In this document: piece by piece, positions 8,930 through 16,970 of the stretch | How the letters are laid out: each line of letters begins with the position of its first letter | How positions within the stretch are numbered: the first letter of the stretch is position 1 | DNA from: Verrucomicrobiota bacterium | GTDB lineage: Bacteria > Verrucomicrobiota > Verrucomicrobiia > Opitutales > Opitutaceae | Assembly: GCA_023426435.1 (NCBI GenBank) | Contig: JAFAAS010000026.1 | Span: forward strand, 1 to 49,648 | Direction of reading: 5' to 3' | Length of the DNA: 49,648 nt | Translations under genes and position numbers: made by a program | The notes under the pieces: generated by a model | Database searches by the model: none | What the model was told of the DNA's origin: nothing | Seen by the model: only the letters and a program-made list of their open reading frames with translations

Positions 8930-8960
8930 CGGCGCGGAGAAATCCGCGCCGTTTTCTTTT
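8930..8960 (+). terminator. Rho-independent terminator after the lipoprotein gene
   Basis: CGGCGCGGA (8930-8938) pairs with TCCGCGCCG (8943-8951) around GAAA, followed by TTTTCTTTT. This is a textbook intrinsic terminator. Confidence 0.9.
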
Positions 8961-9150
8961 CGCGCGACGGCGTGGGTGGTGGCGAGGCAGGGGTTGCCGC
9001 GAAGCCTGATGGAAGGAGATGAGTTGGCCTGATGGAGGGGCGGCGGGTTTCGCGTGGGGCGAGTTGAAGGAGCGGCCCGATAGCGGAGCGAACGGCGCGA
9101 AGTAAGTTGTGCGCAGCGGGACGGCGTTGGGCTGAGCCCGCGGCAAGCAC

Positions 9151-9762
9151 GTGAAATCCAGCTTTCCATTTCGTTCGGTGCGCGGCCTGGCGATTCTCGC
9201 CGGGTTGGGGTGCGTCGTGGCGCTGGCGGGCGGATGTGCGACGACGGCGGAGACGCCGCGGATGGCGGATGGATCGCCGCGGAGCGAAGCGCGGTGGGGG
9301 CATCGCGCGTCGAAGACCGGTGGGGCGAATGCGACGTTGACGACCGGGCGGGTGTTCACGCGCGCGGAGATGCAGCGGCAGACGGCGACGAACTATTTCG
9401 GCGATCAGGCGTATGCGGAGGTGAACAGCGCGTGGTTGCCGAAATTTCATGAAGAGTTTCGGCGCGAGCTGCATCGATTGGGCATTGTGCGGTGGAACGA
9501 GCGGTTCGACTGCAATCGATTCACGGATCTCTTCATCGCGCTGGCGCAGGCGCGATTTTATCGGGAGACGTTTCATTCGGACACGCCGGCGCGGGCGCTC
9601 GCGATGGGGCCGTATTGGTATGTGCGCGACAATGGGAGAGGCACGCATGCGGTCGTGCAGGTGTTGACGGAACGCGGGCGGATTTTCGTGGATCCGCAGA
9701 CGGGTCAGGAAGTGCAGTTGACGAGGACGGAGACGGCGCTGGCGTATTTTCAGTTTTTTTGA
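9151..9762 (+). CDS. Lipoprotein with cysteine-peptidase-like Cys/His/Asp pattern
   Basis: A 203-residue protein read from a GTG. A hydrophobic leader ends in a lipobox-like LAGGC. The C-terminal two thirds contain FDCNRFTDLF, then GTHAVVQVL and RIFVDPQTG, in the order and spacing expected for a papain- or transglutaminase-like Cys-His-Asp catalytic triad. This is a motif-based guess and I do not recognise the family. If correct, it would be a cell-envelope peptidase or amidase. It lies 101 bp upstream of an ABC exporter operon, possibly in the same transcript. Confidence 0.65.
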   Translation: MKSSFPFRSVRGLAILAGLGCVVALAGGCATTAETPRMADGSPRSEARWGHRASKTGGANATLTTGRVFTRAEMQRQTATNYFGDQAYAEVNSAWLPKFHEEFRRELHRLGIVRWNERFDCNRFTDLFIALAQARFYRETFHSDTPARALAMGPYWYVRDNGRGTHAVVQVLTERGRIFVDPQTGQEVQLTRTETALAYFQFF

Positions 9763-9863
9763 GCGGGCGTTGGGGAAGGATTGGGCAGCGGCCGCGAGAG
9801 GGCAGAGCGAACGGAGGAGCGAAACGATTTGAGGGATGGCGCGTCTTGGCTTGTCTCGATCGC

Positions 9864-10523
9864 ATGCTGGACGTCGCGCAACTGAAGAAATCGTTTGTCG
9901 GGCCCGATGGGGGCCGGGCGGACATCGTGAGCGTGGAGGCGTTTGCGTTGGCGGCGGGGGAGCAGGTGGCGTTGCGCGGCGAGAGCGGTTCGGGGAAGAC
10001 GACGTTCTTGCATCTCGTCGCGGGTATCCTGGCGGCAGATACAGGGCGGGTGACGATCGATGGCGCGGAGATGACGGCGTTGAGCGAGCCGAAGCGCGAC
10101 CGGCTGCGGGCGGAGAAGATCGGGTATATTTTTCAGACCTTCAATCTGCTGCAGGGCTATACGGTGCTCGAAAATGTGGTCCTCGGGATGTCGTTTGGGC
10201 CGCATGGCGTGGGCCGGGCGCATGCGAAGGAGTTGTTGGAGCGGGTCGGGCTGGGGCAGCGGTTGAATCATTTTCCGCGGCAGCTTTCGACGGGGCAGCA
10301 GCAGCGCGTGGCGGTGGCGCGGGCGTTGGCGAATAAACCGAAACTCGTGCTGGCAGATGAGCCGACGGGGAATCTGGATCGGAAGCACGCGGGTGAGGCG
10401 CTGCGGCTGATTCGCGAAGTGTGTCGTGAAAACGGGGCGGCGCTATTGCTGGTAAGCCACGATGAGGCGGTGTTGGGGGAGTTCGAAGTGCGGAAGGATT
10501 TCGGGGAGATCAATCGCGCGTGA
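9864..10523 (+). CDS. ABC transporter ATP-binding protein, LolD/MacB-like
   Basis: 219 residues from the ATG at 9864; a longer frame upstream overlaps the preceding gene. Walker A is GESGSGKTT, the Q-loop region is IFQTFNLLQGYTVLENV, the ABC signature LSTGQQQRVAVARAL, Walker B LVLADEPTGNLD and the switch histidine lies in LLVSHD. FNLLQGYTVLENV and DEPTGNLD are typical of the LolD/MacB/FtsE group, which works with FtsX-type permeases on envelope substrates rather than in solute uptake. The matching permease is the next gene, after an unusual 147-bp gap filled by a repeat element. Confidence 0.9.
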   Translation: MLDVAQLKKSFVGPDGGRADIVSVEAFALAAGEQVALRGESGSGKTTFLHLVAGILAADTGRVTIDGAEMTALSEPKRDRLRAEKIGYIFQTFNLLQGYTVLENVVLGMSFGPHGVGRAHAKELLERVGLGQRLNHFPRQLSTGQQQRVAVARALANKPKLVLADEPTGNLDRKHAGEALRLIREVCRENGAALLLVSHDEAVLGEFEVRKDFGEINRA

Positions 10524-10527
10524 TGAA

Positions 10528-10665
10528 ATGAAAGCTCCAAGCTCCAAGATCCAAACTCCAGGGAAGATCCAAGCTCGAAGCTCCAAGTCGGGGCGGGCGG
10601 GAGCTGAGGTTTGGAGGGTTGGTGTTTCTCTGGAGGTTGGTGCTTGGGGCTTGGATCTTCGCGAA
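10528..10665. repeat. Period-7 inverted repeat element (GCTCCAA/TTGGAGC family), copy 1
   Basis: A left arm of degenerate 7-nt words of type GCTCCAA (10531-10590) is followed by a right arm of the complement (CTCTGGAGGTTGGTGCTT ..., 10628-10662). It occupies nearly the whole gap between the ABC ATPase and permease genes, that is, inside an apparent operon. Related copies lie near 12485 and 37451. Confidence 0.75.
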
Positions 10666-10670
10666 GCGCC

Positions 10671-11873
10671 ATGACTTTGCCGCTGATCATTTATCGTTCG
10701 CTGCGGCAGCATGCGCTTTCGACGGCGGTGACGGCTGGGAGCATTGCGCTGGCGTGCGGGTTGTTGATGTGCGTGTGGGCGGTGAAGACGCAGTCGCAGG
10801 CGGCGTTCACGTCGACGACGACGGGATTCGATGCGGTGCTCGGTGCGCGCGGGTCGAAGCTGCAGTTGGTGTTGAACGCGATTTTCCATCTCGAGGCGTC
10901 GCCGGGGAATATCGCGTGGACGGACTATGAGGCGATCAAGCGGCATCCGGCGGTGAAGACGGCGGTGCCGATTGCGGTGGGCGACAATCTGCGCGGTTAT
11001 CGGCTGGTCGGCACGCTGCCGGAGATGTTGACGGACGTGGAGTTTTCGCCGGGGCGGAAATTCGAGTTGAGCGACGGACGTATCTTTTCCGTGGATGCGC
11101 ACGAGGCGGTGGTGGGAAGTTTCGCGGCGGAGAAGCTCGGGTTGAAGACGGGCGATACGTTTCATCCCTTTCACGGGCTGACCTTCGACGAGAAGACGCA
11201 GCATGCGGAGACTTACACGGTGACGGGCGTGTTGGAGCCGACGAATACGCCGGCGGACCGGGTGATTTGGATTCCGCTCGGGGGGATTCAGAAAATGAGC
11301 GGGCACGATCCGCGCGCGGCGACGGATATCAGCGCGGTGTTGATTCAACTGCGGGCGAGCACGGCGGGGTTCATGCTCGACATGATGTATAACCGGCAGG
11401 GCAATCGCCTGACCTTCGCGTATCCGGTGGGGACGATCGTGGCGGAGTTGTTTCAGAAGATTTCGTGGTTCGATCGCGTGTTGGAGCTCGTCGCGTATCT
11501 GGTGGCGCTGGTGGCGGCGGGGAGTGTGTTGGCGAGCATCTACAATTCGATGAGTGCGCGCCGGCGGGATCTGGCGATTTTGCGAGCGCTCGGGGCGAAG
11601 CGGCGGACGATTTTCGGGGCGGTGGTGTGCGAGGCGGCGGTGATTGGGGTGATAGGAGCGGTGGTGGGGTTGGGAATTTACGTCGGGTTGTTCAGCGGTG
11701 TGGCGGGCGTGGTGCGGGCGCAGACGGGCGTGGTGCTCGATGTGTGGAAGTGGGAAGCGGTGCTGGCGATTGCGCCGGCGGCGATGGTGGCGTTGTGCGC
11801 GCTGGGGGGAATCGTGCCGGCGGTGAAGGCGTATCGCACGCCGGTGGCGGAGACCCTCGCTCCGGTGTCGTGA
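10671..11873 (+). CDS. ABC transporter permease, FtsX/MacB-like
   Basis: 400 residues from the ATG at 10671. One N-terminal membrane segment (SIALACGLLMCVWAV) is followed by a large periplasmic domain (roughly residues 45-265, MacB_PCD-like), then the FtsX core of three membrane segments. The core includes the typical coupling stretch SMSARRRDLAILRALGAKRRTIFGAVV. With the preceding ATPase it forms an exporter or lipoprotein-release type complex. The substrate is unknown. The following gene is a secreted DUF3299-like protein, so the three probably act together in the envelope. Confidence 0.9.
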   Translation: MTLPLIIYRSLRQHALSTAVTAGSIALACGLLMCVWAVKTQSQAAFTSTTTGFDAVLGARGSKLQLVLNAIFHLEASPGNIAWTDYEAIKRHPAVKTAVPIAVGDNLRGYRLVGTLPEMLTDVEFSPGRKFELSDGRIFSVDAHEAVVGSFAAEKLGLKTGDTFHPFHGLTFDEKTQHAETYTVTGVLEPTNTPADRVIWIPLGGIQKMSGHDPRAATDISAVLIQLRASTAGFMLDMMYNRQGNRLTFAYPVGTIVAELFQKISWFDRVLELVAYLVALVAAGSVLASIYNSMSARRRDLAILRALGAKRRTIFGAVVCEAAVIGVIGAVVGLGIYVGLFSGVAGVVRAQTGVVLDVWKWEAVLAIAPAAMVALCALGGIVPAVKAYRTPVAETLAPVS

Positions 11874-11957
11874 GAAAAGCGTGAATGCTCGTGCTACTCA
11901 CTTCTGCGGCGGGGCAAAGCTTTTGACGGTTGGTTCACGGTGTGCAGCGTTTTGACG

Positions 11958-12476
11958 ATGATGAAAGTTTTTGGAGCGATGATGGCGGCGGTGGTGATGA
12001 GCGCGGGGGCGGTGTGGGCGCAGGAAGCGGCGCCGGCGGGAGAGCCGGAAGTGGAGAACGGTTATCTGGTGCTCGGTTTCGATCGGCTGGCGGCGTTTCA
12101 ATTCGTGGCGCCGCCGTTCGATCCGAATGCGGATGCGAACACGCCTCCGCCGACGGGCGAGGAGCAGATTCCCGCGCAGGTGAAAGCGTGGAGTGGGAAG
12201 AAGGCGATCGTGACGGGCTACATGTTGCCGACGCGGATGGCGGAGGGGCTCGTGACGGAGTTTCTTTTGGTGAAGGATCCGGCGATGTGCTGTTACGGCA
12301 CGGTGCCGAACATGAACGAGTGGGTGGTGGTGAAGATGGCGAAAGGAGTGCGGCCGTTGATGGACGTGCCGATCGCATTTCACGGCGAGTTCAAGGTCGG
12401 AGCGATGTTCGAGAACGGCTACATGACCGGGATCTATCTGCTCGAAGGGGAGAAGATGGGAGAGGTCCGCGGCTGA
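11958..12476 (+). CDS. Secreted DUF3299-like protein
   Basis: About 172 residues from the ATG at 11958; an ATG at 11961 and an upstream GTG at 11940 are alternatives. It has a signal peptide (MMKVFGAMMAAVVMSAGAVWAQ). The mature part has the DUF3299 pattern: IPAQVKAWSGKKAIVTGYMLP, FLLVKDPAMCCYGTVPNMNEW, and a closing FENGYMTGIYLLEGE. The two adjacent cysteines suggest metal or disulfide chemistry, but the function of the family is not known to me. It follows the ABC exporter genes on the same strand and is likely co-expressed with them. Confidence 0.75.
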   Translation: MMKVFGAMMAAVVMSAGAVWAQEAAPAGEPEVENGYLVLGFDRLAAFQFVAPPFDPNADANTPPPTGEEQIPAQVKAWSGKKAIVTGYMLPTRMAEGLVTEFLLVKDPAMCCYGTVPNMNEWVVVKMAKGVRPLMDVPIAFHGEFKVGAMFENGYMTGIYLLEGEKMGEVRG

Positions 12477-12484
12477 CGCCGCGG
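12467..12484 (+). terminator. 7-bp hairpin spanning the DUF3299 stop codon
   Basis: CCGCGGC (12467-12473) pairs with GCCGCGG (12478-12484) with the stop codon near the loop. There is no T-run, so its role as a terminator is uncertain. Confidence 0.45.
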
Positions 12485-12582
12485 AAAGATCCAAGCGCTC
12501 CAAGATCCAAGCTCCGAATTTGGAGATTTGGGATTGGAGGTTCTCTGGAGCTTGGAGCTTGGGATTTGGAGCTTCGCGCGCG
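12485..12582. repeat. Period-7 inverted repeat element (GCTCCAA family), copy 2
   Basis: The left arm GATCCAAGCGCTCCAAGATC ... (12488-12515) and right arm (12522-12574) are built from the same 7-nt words as copies 1 and 3. The stretch CTCTGGAGCTTGGAGCTT is identical in copies 2 and 3. It lies between convergent genes. Confidence 0.75.
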
Positions 12583-12595
12583 GGTCGCGCGCGTG

Positions 12596-13051
12596 TCAGC
12601 GCGAGATGTCGCGTTGCGTGAGGATTTTGAAGCCGCAGCGATTGAGGGCTTGGGCGGCGACGTCGATGTCTTCGACGTGGAGGACGAGAGCGGCTTCGTC
12701 GGACGGGCGTTTGATGAAGCTGTAAACGTAGTGGACGTTGATCTCGGCGATGAAGAGAGCGGAGAGGACGCCGCGTAGTTTCGATTCGTTGCCGATCTCG
12801 ACGGCGAGGACCTCGCATTCGGTGTAGGGAAAATCGTTGTTCACCATCAGCTCGCGGGCCTTGTCGGGATCGTCGACGATCACGCGGATGATGGCGCTGT
12901 CGGTGGTATCGAGGACGGTGATCGCCATGATGTGGACGTTGTTGTCCTTGAAGAGGGCGACGAGGTCGTTGAGCCGGCCGACGCGATTTTCGGCGAAGAC
13001 GGAGAATTGCTTTACCGGATCCTGGGCGATCGAGAGATGCGGTGTGGGCAT
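12596..13051 (-). CDS. Tandem ACT-domain protein
   Basis: A 151-residue cytoplasmic protein made of two ACT domains and nothing else. The first (about residues 10-75) starts QFSVFAENRVGRLNDLVALF and contains ITVLDTTDSAIIRVIVDDPDKA. The second (about 80-145) contains VLSALFIAEINVHYVYSFI and AALVLHVEDIDVAAQAL. ACT domains bind amino acids; free-standing tandem ACT proteins are thought to be small regulators or sensors. There is no catalytic domain and no adjacent amino-acid biosynthesis gene, so the target is unknown. It is divergent from the cation efflux gene. Confidence 0.85.
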   Translation of the reverse strand: MPTPHLSIAQDPVKQFSVFAENRVGRLNDLVALFKDNNVHIMAITVLDTTDSAIIRVIVDDPDKARELMVNNDFPYTECEVLAVEIGNESKLRGVLSALFIAEINVHYVYSFIKRPSDEAALVLHVEDIDVAAQALNRCGFKILTQRDISR

Positions 13052-13131
13052 GGCGGGGAAACGTGGGCAGGGGGGCCTTGGTGGTCAATCGCGGGCTGGC
13101 GAACGCGGCGGCGGGCACCTACGGTGCGCGG

Positions 13132-14046
13132 GTGGGATCCGATCTGCCTGAGCACCATGCGGCGATGCAGCGGCGGGCGCGCGCGAGTGCGTCGCTGGTG
13201 TTGCGCGGCATCGTGCTGAATGTGGTGGCGGCGGCGTTGAAGTTTGCGGGAGGAATTTTCGGGAACACGTATGCGCTGATCGCGGATGGCGTGGAGTCGC
13301 TGCTGGATATTTTGTCGTCGGTGCTGGTGTGGGCGGGGTTTCGCGTGGCCTCGCGTCCGCCGGATGAAGACCATCCGTATGGACATGGGAAGGCGGAGCC
13401 CTTGGCGGCGATGTCGGTGGCGGTGTTCATTTTTGCGGCGGCGGGATGGATTGGTTATCACGCGGTGCGCGAGATCATCACGCCGCATCAAGGGCCGCAT
13501 TGGCTGACGCTGCCGTTGCTGGCGGGAATCGTGGGTGCGAAGGTGTGGTTTTCGCGGCGGTTGCGGGCGGCGGGAGAGGATGAGGACAGCACGGCGCTTG
13601 GGGCGGAGGCGGTGCATCATTATGCGGATGCGGTGACGTCGGCGGCGGCGTTTGTGGGGATCGCGATCGGGGTGATCGGAGGCGAAGGCTATGAAGCGGC
13701 GGACGATTGGGCGGCGTTGCTGGCGTGCGTGGTCATCGCATTCAACGGAGTAAACATGCTCAATCGCGCGTTGAGTGACGTGATGGATACGGCGGTGCCG
13801 GAGACGTTGGAGAACGAAGTGCGGGCGCGGGCGTTGGAGGTGCCGGGCGTGCGGGCGTTGGACAAGTGTCGCGTGCGGAAGAGCGGGTTGAGTTACCTCG
13901 TGGATATTCAGGTTTGCGTGGATGGAGAGATCACGGTGCGGGAAGGGCACGACATCGCGCATGCGGTGAAGGATGCGCTGCTCGCGTCGAGCCTGCGCGT
14001 GATCGACGTGTCGGTGCATGTGGAGCCGATGAAGCACCCGGAGTGA
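13132..14046 (+). CDS. Cation diffusion facilitator family transporter
   Basis: About 304 residues from a GTG at 13132; an ATG at 13165 is the conservative alternative. The membrane domain carries the CDF metal-site motifs: YALIADGVESLLDILSS, HPYGHGKAEPLAA and HHYADAVTSAAAF, the last two with the expected His/Asp ligands. The C-terminal cytoplasmic domain (about residues 220-300) ends SLRVIDVSVHVEPM, the usual metal-sensing ferredoxin-like fold. It probably exports Zn2+, Fe2+ or Mn2+ in exchange for protons; the metal cannot be assigned from sequence alone. Confidence 0.9.
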   Translation: MGSDLPEHHAAMQRRARASASLVLRGIVLNVVAAALKFAGGIFGNTYALIADGVESLLDILSSVLVWAGFRVASRPPDEDHPYGHGKAEPLAAMSVAVFIFAAAGWIGYHAVREIITPHQGPHWLTLPLLAGIVGAKVWFSRRLRAAGEDEDSTALGAEAVHHYADAVTSAAAFVGIAIGVIGGEGYEAADDWAALLACVVIAFNGVNMLNRALSDVMDTAVPETLENEVRARALEVPGVRALDKCRVRKSGLSYLVDIQVCVDGEITVREGHDIAHAVKDALLASSLRVIDVSVHVEPMKHPE

Positions 14047-14084
14047 TTTTGCCGGTCGAAAGACGGCTGGTGGTTGCCGCAAAA

Positions 14085-14178
14085 AACGCCCAGCTTGGCA
14101 CAACGACTGCGGAAGATTTCGCAATGGACGCGGCATCTTTCGCAGAAAACACGCAGCCAGCGGTCGTCTTCGGGCGTT
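14085..14178 (+). ncRNA. Candidate structured leader of the pckG transcript
   Basis: Three nested complementary segments lie just upstream of pckG: AACGCCC (14085-14091) with GGGCGTT (14172-14178); ACGACTGC (14103-14110) with GCGGTCGT (14160-14167, one G-U pair); GGAAGAT (14111-14117) with ATCTTTC (14135-14141, one G-U pair). The start codon follows 11-32 bases after the outer stem. I recognise no known riboswitch class. The structure is a prediction from pairing only. Confidence 0.4.
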
Positions 14179-14188
14179 AGCTGCCGCC

Positions 14189-16030
14189 ATGTATCACCCA
14201 GAATTCACCATGTCGAAGCGCACCTCGAAACCCCTCGCGACGAACAAGCATCTACTGAAGTGGGTGGAGAAAATCGCGGATCTCACGATGCCGTCGTCGA
14301 TCCACTGGGTGGATGGATCGAAGGAGGAATACGATGCGCTGTGTGCGGAGATGGTGGCGGCGGGAACGGCGATCAAGTTGAACGAGAAGCTTTGGCCCGG
14401 GTGTTATTATGTGCGTTCCGATCCGGGCGACGTGGCGCGGGTGGAAGACCGGACGTTCATCTGCTCGCTGTCGAAGGACACGGCGGGTCCGACGAACAAT
14501 TGGGAGAATCCCTTCGAGATGCGGAAGAAACTGAAAGGGCTTTTCCGCGGGTGCATGAAAGGACGGACGATGTATGTGCTCCCGTTCAGCATGGGGCCGG
14601 TGGGATCGCCGATGTCGCAGATCGGCGTGCAGATCACGGATTCGCCCTACGTCGTGGTGAACATGCGGATCATGGCGCGCATTGGCCTGGACGTGTTCAA
14701 GGAGATCGACAAGGCGGAGAAGCGGGTGGTGCCCTGCGTGCATTCGGTGGGCGCGCCGCTGGCGAAAGGGGAGAAGGACGTTCCGTGGCCGTGCAACAAG
14801 GAGAAGTATATCGTGCATTTCCCGGAGACGCGGGAGATTTGGTCCTACGGATCTGGATACGGCGGGAATGCGTTGCTTGGGAAGAAATGTTTCGCGTTGC
14901 GGATCGCGTCCAACCTGGCGCGCGACGAAGGCTGGATGGCGGAGCACATGTTGATTCTGGGCGTGGAGAATCCGAAAGGGGAGAAGACGTATGTCGCGGC
15001 GGCGTTTCCGAGCGCGTGCGGGAAGACGAATTTCGCGATGATGATTCCGCCGGCGCATTTTCAGAAGAAAGGCTGGAAGGTGTGGACGGTCGGCGACGAC
15101 ATCGCGTGGCTGAAGCCGGATGCGAACGGGCGATTGCATGCGATCAATCCCGAGGCGGGTTTCTTCGGGGTGGCGCCGGGCACGTCGATGAAGACGAATC
15201 CGAATGCGATGGCGGCGCTCGCGAAGAATACGATCTTCACGAATGTCGCGCTGACGCGCGACGGCGGCGTGTGGTGGGAAGGCATGACGGACGAGCCGCC
15301 GGAAGAGTGTCTCGACTGGCGGGGCAATGTGTGGACGCCGGCGATGGGGAAAGAAGGCGTGAAAGCGGCGCACCCGAATGCGCGGTTCACGGCGCCGGCG
15401 TCGCAATGTCCGACGATCGATCCGGATTGGGAGAAGCCTGAAGGCGTGCCGATCAGTGCGATCATTTTTGGCGGACGCCGGGCGACGACGATGCCGCTGG
15501 TTTATCAGGCGTTCAACTGGACCTCGGGCGTTTACATGGGCGCGACGATGGGCTCGGAGATGACGGCGGCGGCGGCGGGCACGATTGGCAAAGTGCGGCG
15601 CGATCCGATGGCGATGCTGCCATTCTGCGGATATCACATGGGCGATTATTTCCGCCACTGGATCAAGATGCAGCGGACGTTGAGCCGGACGCCGCGGGTG
15701 TTTCACGTGAACTGGTTTCGGAAGGACAAGGACGGAAAGTTCATGTGGCCGGGCTTTGGGGAAAACATCCGTGTGTTGAAATGGATCGTGGATCGCTCGC
15801 GCGGCCGGGCGCTGGGGCGGGAGACGCCGATTGGCTGGATGCCGGGCTATGACGACATCGAATGGACGGGGCTGAATTATCCGCGGGAGAAGTTCGAGGA
15901 GCTGCAGGCGTTCGATCATGCGGCCTGGCGCCGGGAGGTGATCGAGCACGAGGAGTTGTTCATCGACCTGCACGATCATCTGCCGAAAGAACTGATCTTC
16001 GAGCGGGAGCTGTTGATTTGTCGGATGTAG
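14189..16030 (+). CDS. pckG: Phosphoenolpyruvate carboxykinase (GTP)
   Basis: A 613-residue cytoplasmic enzyme converting oxaloacetate and GTP to phosphoenolpyruvate, CO2 and GDP, the entry to gluconeogenesis. The GTP-type P-loop FPSACGKTNF (residues 273-282) includes the reactive cysteine (Cys278) that distinguishes this family from the ATP enzyme. Other family segments are SGYGGNALLGKKCFALRIAS, TVGDDIAWL, NPEAGFFGVAPGT and the Arg-rich PIGWMPGYDDI near the C-terminus. An ATG at 14210 (MSKRTSKP) is an equally plausible start. Length matches the family (about 600). It is monocistronic. Confidence 0.95.
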   Translation: MYHPEFTMSKRTSKPLATNKHLLKWVEKIADLTMPSSIHWVDGSKEEYDALCAEMVAAGTAIKLNEKLWPGCYYVRSDPGDVARVEDRTFICSLSKDTAGPTNNWENPFEMRKKLKGLFRGCMKGRTMYVLPFSMGPVGSPMSQIGVQITDSPYVVVNMRIMARIGLDVFKEIDKAEKRVVPCVHSVGAPLAKGEKDVPWPCNKEKYIVHFPETREIWSYGSGYGGNALLGKKCFALRIASNLARDEGWMAEHMLILGVENPKGEKTYVAAAFPSACGKTNFAMMIPPAHFQKKGWKVWTVGDDIAWLKPDANGRLHAINPEAGFFGVAPGTSMKTNPNAMAALAKNTIFTNVALTRDGGVWWEGMTDEPPEECLDWRGNVWTPAMGKEGVKAAHPNARFTAPASQCPTIDPDWEKPEGVPISAIIFGGRRATTMPLVYQAFNWTSGVYMGATMGSEMTAAAAGTIGKVRRDPMAMLPFCGYHMGDYFRHWIKMQRTLSRTPRVFHVNWFRKDKDGKFMWPGFGENIRVLKWIVDRSRGRALGRETPIGWMPGYDDIEWTGLNYPREKFEELQAFDHAAWRREVIEHEELFIDLHDHLPKELIFERELLICRM

Positions 16031-16139
16031 TCGGAAGGGAAGATTCGGTGGAGCGCGGGTGTCGTCGGGCGCGTTGAACGCCCGGCGAGACGGCGGGCTT
16101 CGGAACAGACTGGGCGGGAATCAGTCGGTGGCGGTGACC

Positions 16140-16853
16140 ATGCGCTGGCTGACGTTGTTCGTTCTGCTGATTTCCGGGCTGCACGCGCGTCCGGAGCATG
16201 CGGCGCTGTTGCAGGAAGTGGCGAATGAGTGGCTGGATGAGCGGGACCGGTGGGCGTTTACGCAGGTGGTGCGTGAGTTCGATGGAGAGCGGTTGAAGGA
16301 AGAGCGGGTGGAGAGCTACGATCCGTCGCGCGGTTACGCGACGCGGTGGAAGTTGATTTCGGTGAACGGCGCGCCGCCGGATGCGAAGCGCGCGAAGGAG
16401 TGGGCGGAGCGCAAGAACAAGAAGAAGCGGAAGCCGCGGGCGGAGCTGGCGCAGAATTTCGATTTCGCGAATGCGAAAGTGGTGGAGGAGAGCAGCGACA
16501 TCATTCGCTACGAACTCCCGTTGCGCAGCACGATCGAGTGGTTGTTTCCGATCAGCAAAGTCGAGTTGATCGTGACCATCAACAAAGCCGGTCCGGCGCT
16601 CGAGCAGGTGCAGGCGCGAATCGCGGAGCCGCTGCGGGTGGCGTTGGGTTTGGCGCGGATTCTCGACATCGATCTCGATGTGCAGATGGAGCCGCCTCCG
16701 CCGCAGGATCCGGCGGATGCGAGACCGAGCGGCTCGGCGCAGGCGGTGGTGACGAAGTTCGGAAATCGGGTGGAATATTTTTGGACGGATTTCCGGAGAG
16801 TCGCGGCGCCGGCTTCGTTCGAAGGCGAACGGGATCGCGCGGAGGGAAACTGA
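16140..16853 (+). CDS. Exported protein of unknown function
   Basis: 237 residues from the ATG at 16140, giving a short signal peptide (MRWLTLFVLLISGLHA). The mature part is charged, with a lysine/arginine cluster near residue 90 (RKNKKKRKPR), a strand-rich middle (IIRYELPLRSTIEWLFPIS), and a proline-rich stretch (EPPPPQDP) before the C-terminus. The KVELIVTINKAGPALEQVQARIAEPLRVALGLARI segment, given here as encoded near 16560-16665, may be a folded core. I recognise no family. It has no clear operon partner. Confidence 0.7.
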   Translation: MRWLTLFVLLISGLHARPEHAALLQEVANEWLDERDRWAFTQVVREFDGERLKEERVESYDPSRGYATRWKLISVNGAPPDAKRAKEWAERKNKKKRKPRAELAQNFDFANAKVVEESSDIIRYELPLRSTIEWLFPISKVELIVTINKAGPALEQVQARIAEPLRVALGLARILDIDLDVQMEPPPPQDPADARPSGSAQAVVTKFGNRVEYFWTDFRRVAAPASFEGERDRAEGN

Positions 16854-16970
16854 CGCGGCGTGGGTGAGCGAGCTTGCGGCGCGAGCGGTGGAGGTGGTGA
16901 CGGTTTCGTGGGTTAACGAAGAATTTACTTAGCCTCGGGGGCACTTGTGCCGAGTAAGGCGGAGTTCCCC

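Noticed and set aside
16050..16095. GGGCG/CGCCC inverted repeat between pckG and the next gene considered as a terminator
   Set aside because: The stem is short with no T-run, and such pairs are common by chance at this GC content.
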